Shown in pieces: positions 10,280 through 21,640 of a stretch of 64,000 nt of DNA. The notes under the pieces are model-generated. The model saw only the letters and a list, made by a program, of their open reading frames with translations. It was not told where the DNA came from and did no database searches. The first letter of the stretch is position 1. Each line of letters begins with the position of its first letter. The stretch is from Asterella californica (taxonomy: Eukaryota > Streptophyta > Marchantiopsida > Marchantiales > Aytoniaceae). The DNA is taken from the NCBI GenBank assembly GCA_036924285.1, contig JAYKYS010000002.1, positions 34,828,501-34,892,500 on the forward strand. The letters are read 5' to 3'. Position numbers and translations under genes: made by a program.

Positions 10280-12704
10280 TTGGGTGCAAACATGGAGAGG
10301 GAGATGCAAATATGTCGTAGATGCGATAGAATCTTATCCATCACTAATTTTATCCGAGAGCGAAATGTTTCAAATCCGCTTGCACCGCGAACCTACAAGA
10401 GGTGCAACAAATGTGTGGCTAAACTGAAAAGGTCCGATGACATCGAGAACTATGTAGATGACGGAGCGGTTGATTTGAATGTCGTAGAAACTGTGGAGTG
10501 TACTTCAGACGACTTTTTGGATGTTGTATCCTCAATCTTTGAGGACGAACATGTAAGTAATGGATCGGTTGTCTTGTACATTGATATTTCACTGTCCGAG
10601 GAAGTTCTCTCGGAGTTCGAGTTTGATACAAAAACGTCAGTTCTCAAAGCGAGTGATCTTGTTTTACTGCAAGAGCGATATAGTAACCTAGTGATGAATG
10701 TTTTCAATCCGATTTAGAGACAGGGTCGAGTTTCTACTGGTCTGTTTAGTACGTCCGCTCTTCCGAGGACCCGGCCTCTCTGCACATTGCAGTGCGTCAT
10801 TAGCATGTATCAGTCGAGATGATCGTGTTGCATGGAGGAAGAAGGCGGATGATCTGGATTCTAGTGGGACTTCATCTGGTTTTAGACGGCAACCAGGTAA
10901 ACGTAAAGCTATTTCTCGGTTCTCATGCAAGGGTTCAGTGAAAGTGGATGTGGACTTGAATAAAAGTCTTGTGTTGTACTTTGTCAGCATTTGATGGTAC
11001 ATGAACATCTGACTTTTTGAGATACGGCTATGCCGAGAGCGGCCTTGGCATTTCTGGAGTCCGCTGTTAAAGGTCACATGCGAAAGTCTGAACTATACAT
11101 GACTCTTTGCTTGCAAAAACTTATAGACCCTAGTATGATAACGAGAAGTCAGATGAATTATCATATCGCAGCAGTGTACTTACATTCGCAATGTGGGTGA
11201 TTAACTACACTCTACGTCTTTGTTGATTGAAACAAACACGTACAAGGTTAATGGCTTCATGCCTCTGTTGTACGAGAATGTTCAATGTTTGCATTCACTA
11301 CACCTTTTTTCAATCATTAAGACACTGTTACAGAAGTGGTAATAGATAGTATGTTTAAGACGAATGCAGTAAGATTTGAACTATTCACAATGAATGCGAA
11401 CGTGAGGGGTTTTGACCTTCTTTTATCGTATATGTTTTTTTTCCGTAAGTATGGAGACAAGAGGAAAAGCTCTTGCTCTGTTCGTGAAGGTGAACGCACT
11501 CGGAGTTTAGTGTTGGTGAAGTGGTTTCGTGCATTGTTAGAAAAAAGACGGAGGTCTCTCTTTATACTCACTGACAAAGATCAAAGTCAAATAGGAGCGT
11601 TGCAGTCAGTTCGTGTGAAAACATTTGTTCAGCTCTGTCTCCTACATGCATAAGCGGCAGTGGAAGCACGTATCATGTAGGTAAATAAGAATGTAAGTCA
11701 TTATGATTCTAGTTATGCTGCTTCAGTTCTCTCATTTGTTGATCCATCGTGGACTATCCCTGCGGATGTTCGTGGTCATGTCGTCCCTGTGAATTGTAGG
11801 AGAGAAATATGTACTTGGTTTACAAATGTGCATCCCTTGATACCTGTTGGGTCTAATATCTATCTCTCTGCGGAAGAACATTATGCAAAGTGTGCTGAGG
11901 AAGCTTACACATGATGTTATTCCAGATAAGTTGTTCATTTCTGGGCATATCTTTGGAACGAGTGGTATAAGTCTGATAGGTGGGTGTTGTTTAATCGTTC
12001 TGCCAAACCCGTGCTTAGCTTTTCACGGACAAAAAACGTCATTGAGAGTCACTAGGTAAGTTGAAATATGATTATAAGTACTCTTGCAATTGTCCTAGAC
12101 TTGATAGACTCTGTGAGATTCTGGCTAGGACTTTGATATTTGACTTACAAGTTCAGTTGAGTCAGATACATAATAGACGCTTCTATCCTTCTTGATGGAA
12201 AGATTTTAGACTAGTATGGAGAAGATGTTTGTCTGCGGAGGTATCAGAGGATGTGCATATGATGTATACAGTTTCCTTGGAGAAATGAGTTTGTAGTTAT
12301 CCCCAATTTTTAAATTGTGGCTATCTTCTATGCAAACACCTTGTTCATACTTTCAATGCTATGACAAATACATTTCTAGAGTATGACAAGACGCAGCGAA
12401 GACATGACTGGTCTTTTTCTTCCGGCATGTGGAGGAGGTCGTTCTTGACTTTGATCCGCAGGTTGTAGTATCTGACGAGGATACTCCGTCTTTGGTTGAA
12501 ACTCTGATAGGCCAAGCTCGAATCAAGTTCGTGCAGTTTGAGTCTTTGTTGTTGCATGAGTCAGATAATGAATTGTTTATAACTAAAATGGAGAAATGTT
12601 TCCATGCCTTCTCCAAACATATTGAGGAGTGTACTCGAGCAATTTCGAGTCGGACACAACAACCAACATGGACTACCCGTGGTCCTTCTGATGTTTTAAG
12701 ATAA
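10280..12704 (+). pseudogene. MULE-type transposase gene, broken by frameshifts and stops
   Basis: A plus-strand series of ORFs makes one degraded MULE transposase. The first frame (10280-10717) has an N-terminal CRRC...KRCNKC zinc motif (two CX2C pairs), then an acidic stretch. The transposase core follows: IDSMFKTNAVRFELF near 11345-11390 (usual D-T-KTN----EL), LTDKDQSQI near 11565-11590 with the catalytic acidic residues, and QLCLLHA near 11633-11653. Further on are AYLWNEWYKSDRWVLF (about 11944-11992) and a PRLDRLCEIL block. A SWIM-like CSYPQFLNCGYLLCKHLVH lies near 12293-12350; its first zinc pair is CxP instead of CxC. Stops replace conserved residues (ESHW reads ESH-TAG near 12053), so no intact protein is possible. 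This transposase type is abundant in some fungi as well as plants. TIRs were not found. Confidence 0.75.
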
Positions 12705-13279
12705 CGGCACCGACCTTTTTGTACAGATGTTGGGAGTCAACTCGAGCTTCTTGTACAACTGTTGGGATCGAAGTTTAGGTTGTTGGATTCGGAATTTTTT
12801 GTAAACGGATGGGGTTATGTTTTATATTCTATGTTACTTTGTATTCTATGTTTTTCAATTTACTTTGTCCATAGTATAGTTTTTGTCACATCTAGTCCAT
12901 AAAGGATTATGGACTAGATGTGACAATTGTGAAAATATTTACATGTAATGTATATACATTCTACAGTTCGTTATGTTTTCTAGTTCTAGGGTGATAGTTC
13001 TACAGTTCGGCTTGTTTTCTAACAGGGTCCATAGTATGCTTTTTGGTACTTTCTTTTATTCTTTGGGTGGGGGAGCTTTCCTCTAACGGAGAGGTAAAAC
13101 AGGTTGTAATCCTGGCAAGGGAAACAAGGGTGGGGCGGACGAGTATACAAGAATGATTATTTGATGACAATTACATTATATGATGACTCTTCTCTTACTC
13201 TATATATTCATAGGACGTTTCCTGCTGCTTGTACCTGTTGGGTGAGATTTCCGATGGTCATTAGCTTTGTGAAGTTAGG
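12705..13279. other. Intergenic, with a 19-bp hairpin
   Basis: AT-rich sequence with a perfect hairpin at 12884-12925 and two near-repeats of TTCTACAGTTCG (about 12958 and 13000). No gene is visible. Confidence 0.5.
12884..12925. repeat. Perfect 19-bp inverted repeat, 4-base loop
   Basis: The arms at 12884-12902 and 12907-12925 are exact reverse complements around the loop AGGA. It lies about 180 bp after the end of the MULE remnant and may be a secondary-structure element or a tiny foldback insertion. Confidence 0.85.
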
Positions 13280-13500
13280 ACTAGCTTCGGAGTAAAGCTT
13301 TAAATTATCTGCAGAGGATCAGTCTTTTTTTAACCTGCTTTGAACTTAAGCTATCTATAGAGGATCGTCCATTTTTGCAACCTGCTTCGGAGTTAAGTTG
13401 TCTGTAGAGATAAAGTCTTTTTTTGACCTGCTTGTGACTTAAGCTATCTACGGAGGATCGTCCATTTTATAATCTGCTTCGGAGTGCATGTTTTAACAAG
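13280..13500. repeat. Tandem array of ~47-bp monomers in alternating forms
   Basis: CTGCTTCGGAGTTAAG-like starts recur near 13282, 13382 and 13474. Between them lie a second type (CTGCTTTGAACTTAAGC, CTGCTTGTGACTTAAGC) at about 13340 and 13428. Each monomer is about 45-55 bp, and the pairs alternate AGTCTTTTTT and ATCGTCCATTTT tails, giving a dimeric higher-order repeat of about 95 bp. Confidence 0.7.
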
Positions 13501-13559
13501 CTTCGAAATTTAGTTATTAAACGTCCACTCGCGCCCTCGACTTCGGAGTGCCAGACAAT

Positions 13560-16500
13560 AGTTCCGTAAAGGATGCAAGCTTGTACCTTGAAGGAGAGAC
13601 GAACAAAGAAGAGTGCAGACGGTGTCGTGTGACGTGCTTTCTTATCTGGGAATACACCGGGTATCTAGCTGTAGAGAGTACGTGTCACACTCCGTGACTC
13701 AGAACCAGTGACCACCCAAACCTCTCTCTGATCTCCAAGTACACTTTGAACCTTTCTCGCTACGATATCCTCACGTCCTCTCGGCAGATCTCTCTCTTAC
13801 TCGACTAGGAATAGAACCGGGGTAACAAGCACGGGCAACCTGTTCCTGCCATCACCGCAAGCACTCTTGGGTCTGCTGGTCATCACTCCAGCCTCACCAC
13901 AAGAGAAATACCAGCACTCATAATAGAAAAGAAACCTAAGCGCAACGCCCGCACACAAATCCAATCAAAACCAACTGGGCGTACAAACATGCATGCGGGT
14001 ATGGAGAGGATCCAAACACAGGAAATACAGTCAACAACTCTCCATACCCATGATCAAGTGCTCTGAAGCACTGGCAAAACCTCCAGGTCGACCTGTTCTT
14101 CAAAGAATCTTAACTCTTGCGCCTTTCGGAGCAAGAACCTCTCAACTTTACCTCGCTGTCACTCCTCAACCACAGCTCAGAACGAGATGAAACCAAGGCC
14201 AGCAGATAGTCTGTAGAATAATCTCTCTATTAAGGTATTACATGCAGAGAGATCATTTCTGAGTTGGCATCTATGCCCTTCCAAAGTTTGCTGTTTCTAT
14301 AACAGGATACTATTTCAACAGAACTTTGCTGTTCGATTCCTCTCAAACCACTCGATCAAAACAGCTCAAACTTCTCAGGAAGCTAATGTGTCACCATCAC
14401 TACCACTCTGTAAAATTTCACCAGCAGATCTTCAACCAAACTCTCGGAACGATCAAGCCCTTATCGCTATTTTTATAACATGATACTATTTCGACAGAAC
14501 TTTGCTGTTCGATTTCTCACAAACCGCTCGATCAAAACAGCTCAAACTTCTCAGGAAGCTAATGTGTCACCATCATTACCACTCTATAAAATTTCACCAG
14601 CAGATCTTCAACCAAACTCTCGGAACGATCAAGCCCTCATCGCTGTTTGTATAACATGATACTATTTCGACAGAACTTTGCTGTTCGATTCCTCACAAAT
14701 CGCTCAATCAAAACAGCTCAAACTTCTCAGGAAGCTAATGTGTCACTATCACTACCACTCTGTAAAATTTCACCAGCAGATCCTCAACCAAACTCTCGGA
14801 ATGATCCAAGCCCTTTTTGTCAATGACACAAGGTGATATGCAGATCCTTGTGCACAAAAACAACGTTTCTCTTCAACCCAATAATCCAAATGGTCTGAAA
14901 TTTCACAGGTAGGTAGCTGACTGTACCTTCTCAGACCTTGGAAGGTTTCATAGCGAAATTCGACCTCAAACTCTCCATATCTCTCTCAATGTCTCATGTT
15001 TACAGTCGCCTACTATCATAACCTCCGATTTGAGACACCCAACTTCAGCTGACCATAACTTTTTCACTCCGGCTTGGAATCGATTGATCTCGGAGTCCAT
15101 CGACAAGCCCATCTCAAGAGCTTTCCAGCAATAGTCAAATAAAAGATGAGTCTAAATAAGGCAAAGTAAGAAAGGGTTTAGCTAATAAAAAAATGAATTC
15201 ATCTTCAGCAACCTCACAGAACTCCCAGAAAGTGAGAAAGACTTCACGGAAATGAAATTGGTTACGAATTTGACCCCCTCTGCTTCAATTGATCAAAACT
15301 TTCTCATCCGCGCTTCAAATCCAGCAACCATTGAGTCTACCGGCATCCTCGTCTCTCAAGCTTTCCAACCATATCTCACACTCCGCGAATGGACCACGGG
15401 AAGTGCCTCTAACCCTCGAAAACGTGAAAGGAACTTGGTAGAAGGTGATTGGTCAAACTTTCGACCAATGAGAAACAAGTTGACAAAAGGGTTTTGTCTT
15501 CACTCACATGACAAACACACAAAGAACGAATTTTTATCCAAGAGTACCATTTAGGCCTCAAAGTTTATATTGAACAAACTACAAACACGTGCCGTTGACG
15601 ATGCCGTCGGCCACAAAGCACGTAAACACGAAGTACAAATTATGCTCAATAGAGAGTCAGAATCCCGACTCTAAAACGGTTGACAATAAACAGAACTACA
15701 AAGGGAACAGATGAAGCTATTATCTGGTTGTAATATTCCTCACCGAAGTTCCTCACGACAAACTCACGATGTGCCACCTTTGGTCGACTGTAACATCGTA
15801 TTTCGACCCAAGTGTTGAACGAAACTCTCGCTGGAAAATTCAGATCCAATGGAGGATCCATACTACATCAGAGCAAGATGTAGACAGTAAGATCTCAAAC
15901 ATCGTCGTAAGTGACAATGGAAAGAACGATAGGATCCGGAGTAGCCATCACCGCAGCCATAAACGACTCTCCCCAATGAGCTATCATAAATACTCGAAAG
16001 TGATCTCGCTGCAGACAATGGATCTTAATAACGAATGGATGCGCAAGTGAAAGATCAGCAGCACGAAAGGGGTCTCCGTTCATGCCTACTATCGCACTGC
16101 CGCTTACTTCATCCGATGATACTGATCACACTCACACTAGACTTGGATACTCTACACTCTATATCTCAAGCTCCGCGCACCTCTCTTCTTATACATCAAT
16201 CTCACATGCGACGACAAGAGTACTACTCTTATCTCCACTCAACGAAGAGTACACGGATCGTCCACGTGGAGCCTTATCTTTTGACACGATAAGGTCCTAG
16301 TGGCTCCTCAACACCAAACACGTACGAAGGATATGTGGTGGTTTCACACCCTAGCCAATCCACAACACGACAACAGAGACGCGATCTCTAGTCTTCCTTT
16401 TGTCTTTGCGTGATGTGATTACGCTCCATTGTCTCCTTACCAATCATTAACTCCGGAACAATCAAGTACTTGAAGTCAGATAACGTCTTCAGTGTCATCT

Positions 16501-16560
16501 TCTACAACAGGAGCACTGCTTGTGAATACGAGCAGCAGCCATCTGCTGAAGGTTTTATCG
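13560..16560. other. Repeat-like region, possibly part of a large LTR or non-autonomous element
   Basis: No protein is recognised. Except for a 176-bp tandem array at 14280-14815, the sequence is unique within the window. Phrases such as TGACCATAACTTTTTCACTC are of the kind also seen in the 1.2-kb TIR family, but I could not align it to that family. ORFs of 60-100 codons (for example 15252-15554) lack known motifs. Confidence 0.35.
14280..14815. repeat. Three tandem copies of a 176-bp unit
   Basis: The marker GCTGTTCGATT occurs near 14331, 14507 and 14683, exactly 176 bp apart. Each unit also carries ACTATTTCRACAGAACTTTG and AAACTTCTCAGGAAGCTAA. The copies are about 95% alike by eye, so the array is young. 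No ORF runs through it. Confidence 0.9.
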
Positions 16561-18884
16561 TAAGGGAGAAACGACTTCCCTCGAGAAAGTCAGAGAGCGA
16601 GGTTTGCAGTGTTCAATTGAGATACTTGAGAAGTCGTTCGTGAATATTCTCGTCGTGAGATTGCCTCGTGAATTTTCTCGTCGTCATGAATTTTCTCCTC
16701 TTGAAGAGTATAACATGATGGATGCGTTCTTTCGGAATTCTAGACTGACTGTGAGCCTGTATTGATGCTATCCGTCGTGAAACAGAGACTTACGGTCGAG
16801 GACACACACTTTGGTCGCTACCTGAGCTGCGAGACTAATCACTTCGCTTCGAGTCGAGCTGCTGTTCGATGGATGTGTACTAGAACTTGTCGTTATAAAA
16901 GATATCCATACTTTTCTACTATTTTTTGTTGGTTGTGAGATACTTACCTGTCTTACTAGAACCGCTTGTTGTCATGTAGGTCGACCTATGTGGAGACTGG
17001 ACTCTGATTCTGAGTCCTCAGTTTGGGAATCCATTCTGAGATCAGTAAGACTCATTAAACTCTTGAGCTCATATGATTGGCAGATCAGAGGCGAGAACTT
17101 GTCCACGCCGAAGTGAATTTCGTCAGTGGAGTTGGAGGAGTAGTTCCTTGACTGGCATCGAGTTTGCATGAAGTGGCATATCGATGCTAATCATGTGGAT
17201 GAAGATGTGCCATTCTTATCTATTTTTGAGCTGTCAATGTGCATCATTGAAAGTTTTGTTGCGGTGGGTCATGTCGAGCAGAGGCTGGTTGTCAAAGACT
17301 TGATTATGCAACTTTTCGCTGTGAGAGAACTCAATGGGATCAATTTTTGTTTGTTGGAAGTTGTAAATGCAGAATTTCCATGTCCACTTGACTGCGAGGA
17401 GTGTGGGGTTCCTTGGATTTAATGGTTTGATAGGTGCATAGGAAGTTCAGGGATGAATGTCCTCTCCGAGAGGTGCGTGGGCACGGCAGAAGAATGTTAT
17501 GTCGCTTCCTTAGCGACTTCTTATATGTATGTATGTGGATATCAATGAACGACAATGATGAGATGTAAAATGCCTCCTTCAGCTTTCTTGTCCATCCAAA
17601 GCCGGTGCCTTCGAACGTCTTCTCTTTTCATGTTCGCATGGATGTTTGATGTAATTTCCTCGGTTTGGTATTGGGCTTTATGTGCAAGTCTTTGTAGTAG
17701 TAGAATGTTTATGTTAACTACAAAAGGCGTTTCTAGTGATTGAGAATTAGAAAATTTGATCTTGTACATGGGCCTGTTGTTATGTTTTTGAGACCCAACC
17801 TGTAGAGAAGACAGTGATGAAGAGCGACAAGAAACCCCTAGCTGGTGGTTGTTGTTCAGCTCATGAATTTCTACACAGAACGAGAGAACTGTATGACTAA
17901 ACAGGCTAAACAGGTCGAGTAAACTATGTGATAAAACAGGCTAAACAACAAGCTTGAAAAGAAAACAAGAAATGTGAGGGAGTTTAGTTTACAGTTTAGA
18001 ATATTAGAATGTACATCAAGACACAAGAAGAGGAGAAAAGCAATGGAGACATCGATAATTATCAAGGAGCAAGAACAAAGAAAACCGGGAAAAGTAAATC
18101 AATGGACACGTAACAAATGGTTGTGGGTTGGGACATGAATAGATGCAAGCGACCAAGCGGCAACCTTTCCGGCAGCGATGGAAGAACTTCTCTCCGCATA
18201 TATTTGGTTGCCGCATAGCAACCCCATTGCAGTCCGTTCTGTTCGTTCGCACATTCCTCCCTCCCTCTGCTTATAGTAGTAACATGGCAGCCCCATGAGG
18301 TCATCAGAAACTGACTTTGTCATCTGAATAATTATAAATATAGTTGAATAAACTGTGGATAGTACGATATGTTGTTAAGCTTTCACTTGGAATCTAGATT
18401 GATGAACTGAGGAACCGTAAACAAAAAAAGGAGAGCTGTGTGCAAAGTCTTGATCAAAACTATCCGCTACAGAAAATGAATGAGTAATCCAAAACTATAT
18501 GATAACGATAAGTAATGGGTAATTTAGATCTGAAGTGACATAAAGCAATGACTGAAGTATCACGGTGAATGGATTTATTATGATAAACTAATGGGTTACA
18601 TATTCAAGGTTATTTTATGCAGGAAGAAAGAAAAATAGACATACATACGAATAATTAATTTATTTCTTGAAAAAATAATTAATTCACGTTCAAACAATAG
18701 AAGAAAATAGACATACATACGATTAATTAATAAGTTCAGTGCTAGCCAGCGTAATATATTTGTTCGGTTGCAAAAAGTGTTAATTCATAAAAAGAAAAAG
18801 AAAAAAAGAATTTAATTTGGAAAAAAAGAACGTAGAATTTAATTTGTAAACTCAAATACTTACTGGTCCCAGAGGAGGTCGAGA
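16561..18884. other. No gene recognised
   Basis: Short ORFs on both strands (for example 17168-17422 plus, 17542-17769 minus) show no known motif and no convincing splice partners. Two direct repeats of AGACATACATACGA lie near 18640 and 18710 in AT-rich sequence. The phrase GAGATACTTGAGAAGTCGT at 16619 is shared with the satellite at 18.9-19.5 kb. Confidence 0.4.
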
Positions 18885-19500
18885 ACGAATGTGTAACAAG
18901 AATTTTTAGAATATGATGTATATGCTATGTATATCATAGTGACAGAATTTCATGTCGTTATGAGATACTTGAGAAGTCGTCTCTTTTTACAGAATGTCGT
19001 CAAAGGTACCCCAAATGGGTTGTCTTTAGCGTTTGTGGTTTTTTTGAACATGTCAGAACGAGCCGAAATTTTCAAAATATGATGTATATGCTATGTATAT
19101 CATACTTACAAAATTTCATGTCGTTATGAGATACTTGAGAACTCATCTTTTTTTACAGAATGTCGTCAAAGTATCCCAAATGGGTTGTCCTTAGCGTTTG
19201 TGGTTTTCTCGAACATGTCAAAACGAACTGAAATTTTGAGAATATGATGTATATGCTATGTATATCATACTGACAGAATTTCGTGTCGTTCTAAGATACT
19301 TGAGAAGTCGTCTTTTTTTACAGAATATCGTCAAAGGTACCCAAATGGGTTATCTTTAGCGTTTGTGGTTTTCTCGATCATCTCAAAACAAGCTGAAATT
19401 AGGTCAATATGATGTATATGCTACATATATCTTATTGACAAAAGCTCAGCTCGATTGGAGATACTTAAAGATTCATCAGGAATTTTGTCTTAAATTTTAA
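18885..19500. repeat. 165-bp satellite-like array, about 3.7 units
   Basis: GATGTATATGCTA occurs at about 18915, 19081, 19246 and 19411, giving periods of 166, 165 and 165 bp. Each full unit contains GAGATACTTGAGAACTC/GTC, TACAGAATGTCGTCAAAG, CAAATGGGTTGTC and GCGTTTGTGGTTTT. The last unit diverges most. Unit size is within the range of plant satellites, but four units are not a centromere. Confidence 0.9.
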
Positions 19501-20716
19501 ACATTTCCTTTAACGAACTTCTCTGGTGATTCAAAATAATTTTTCGTTCACTTCAACATAAATAACTATTTACTTCAGTGCCTTTAGGTCTTAATTTTAC
19601 TCGACGGAACTATTTCGGTGGTCTAACATCCTGATGGTTTTCCTCCTCCTTGTGATTTATTAATGTTGTTAAATACACAATTTAAACTAATAAATGAAAC
19701 CTTTCTTCTTCAGTTGCTCCATGTAAGTTGTTGTGTTGAATATTTTCTTTGTCCTATGTGCACATGTTTACTACTTGTCTACTTAAAATACATAATTTAA
19801 CATTTATGAATTAAATTCTTTTTCTTTTTTTTACAAATTAAATTCTTCTTTCTTTTCATTTTTAATTAAAAAGGATATGTAGAGATTCTTATTTGCTCGA
19901 TTCGTACCTATAAGAGGTCCTCCTAAACCCAAAGGAACAGAAGAGATACATCGGTGGGCATTCAATTCTAACCACGAATTCGCGTATTCTTAAAGAAGGA
20001 AAGGATTTGAAGGAAATGATTCACTAACCCTTGAGATTATCCATCGCATCATACAAGACCGAACTGATGCAATAGCAAGAGATAATTTACACGGTTTTCC
20101 TCCGGTTTAGAGTCAAAGAATCGTAATCCAAAGAAGAGTCGAAGAATGATAATTCTTATTCTTATAGTTGGAACGTTTTTACTTTCAAGATATTGAGCAA
20201 TTACAAGGCCTGTCAGACCAAAACAGAGGAAAATGTAAAACTATAAGAACGTTTTCACTTTCAATATATGTAAGAAAATGTAAGTCACACTATGTTTGCC
20301 ACACTACTGTAAGCCACACTAAGACGACTTCGCACCTGAAGAGTGTTCCGCGACTTATACATCTAAGTGATTAGAACAGAGCTACTTTGATGACATGGAA
20401 GTAAAACGAATGTCCAACAAGACGAACAATGGGAGTTTTATTGCTAGCATAGTTCTCATCGTTCTTGAACAAGTAGATAGCTTGAGAAAGAGAACTCTCA
20501 TGATCATACTTCAACGATGCAATCATTATTTTCACAAAGAATCGTATGCCAAGAATCATTGCGAGCAGAAGCTTGAGCAGGAAGGACGAGGATAACGTCG
20601 TGCTGGGGAAGTACTCGAAGTGAAGTAAGATCGCAGATTTGAACTACATCATCGTGTCCGTGGCCAGTAGCTCCGGGTTGTTAACGTTGGTCTGTGCTGA
20701 TGGAATTAGAAAGGGA
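19501..20716. other. No gene recognised
   Basis: AT-rich sequence with short ORFs on both strands and no motif. ACGTTTTTACTTTCAAGATAT near 20173 recurs, slightly changed, at 20250 (ACGTTTTCACTTTCAATATAT). Confidence 0.4.
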
Positions 20717-20765
20717 TCTTGCGATGGGAGTTGAACCCATCCGATCACCAACTTGGCTCGCAAGA
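20717..20765 (-). pseudogene. tRNA-like remnant without an anticodon arm
   Basis: The minus strand can fold like a shortened tRNA. A 7-bp acceptor stem pairs TCTTGCG (20765-20759) with CGCAAGA (20723-20717). A T arm at 20740-20724 has stem ATGGG/CCCAT around loop TTCAACT. Between them AGCCAAGTTGGTGATCGG resembles a D-arm start but has no room for an anticodon arm. It is probably a deleted tRNA copy, possibly of organelle origin, or a SINE head. Confidence 0.4.
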
Positions 20766-21384
20766 GTTTCTCATCACAACTGCCAATGTTGTTCGCAATG
20801 ATGATAGGGATAATGCATTATGCTCGATGTATGTCATCGATTCTTTCCTACTAATGTTATTCCAACGAGTAGAAGAATAATACATACACAGACTGTGTCA
20901 AAAAAAAACCAAACAGAAAATCAACAGCAAACGGGTCTGAAATACTTCTGAACAATTTCTCACATGTCTCATGCATTTTATCAGTTTCAGCATTACTCAC
21001 ATCGATAGTGTTATCCTCATCCCCATCGAGCCTATCTTCCCTTTCACTCTCTTCCTCATTTCTCTTCCTGTAAATGGACCTCTTGCTTTCCCTCCGAGTC
21101 CTTCACTTTCCACTTTGTGCTCAGTGGCCGTTCTGACTCCCTCGCTTGTGATTTTTGTAGATTGGCGAGTGAAGCTGAGTGGGGGATGCAGTGTGCTCGG
21201 TGACGCTTGTCGGTTCCTCTGGATGTTAACCATATTTCTTCGGACCTCGTTACTTGTTCTCTCTTCTCTCTGGAGCATAGCCTTTTCTGTGCTTGCTCCC
21301 ATGGAAGCTTATGCAGCAAGGATTTCTGACGACACAAAGAATGACAAAAATGCAAAAACAGAGTGGAATATGCGTAACAGAGAA

Positions 21385-21640
21385 AAAGAATCCTTCATAC
21401 ACTATTTCTGGGAGTGTCACAAAGCTCAAAGGAAATGACAACAGTGGTTTATGATCACTCAAGGAATAGTGAACGGTGCCACCCGCCTTGCCACTCTTAT
21501 GGAAGCAATTGACGAAGCAAACAGAGGAAGGAAAGCAATAAAGCAGATTGGAACGATGGAAATTCTATCGCAGATCTGGACCAATCAATGACCAACTTTT
21601 CAAAGAGAAAGAAAGAGACTTACAAGAAGAGAGACCTTGA
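21385..21640 (+). pseudogene. LINE reverse-transcriptase zinc-binding region (zf-RVT) remnant
   Basis: The plus frame reads FIHYFWECHKAQRK, a stop, then QQW, like the zf-RVT motif H-FWEC--A---W near the C-terminus of plant non-LTR retrotransposons. About 60 codons later comes SQIWTNQ, and after a frameshift DQLFKEKERDL, which resembles the usual W--RN---F ending. A TGA lies right after HKAQRK. The upstream RT domain is not recognisable in 20.9-21.4 kb. Confidence 0.45.

Noticed and set aside
15830..15900. CATACTACATCAGAGCAAGA as a plus-strand primer-binding site
   Set aside because: Only loosely like TGGTATCAGAGC and without LTRs or retroelement genes in the expected places.
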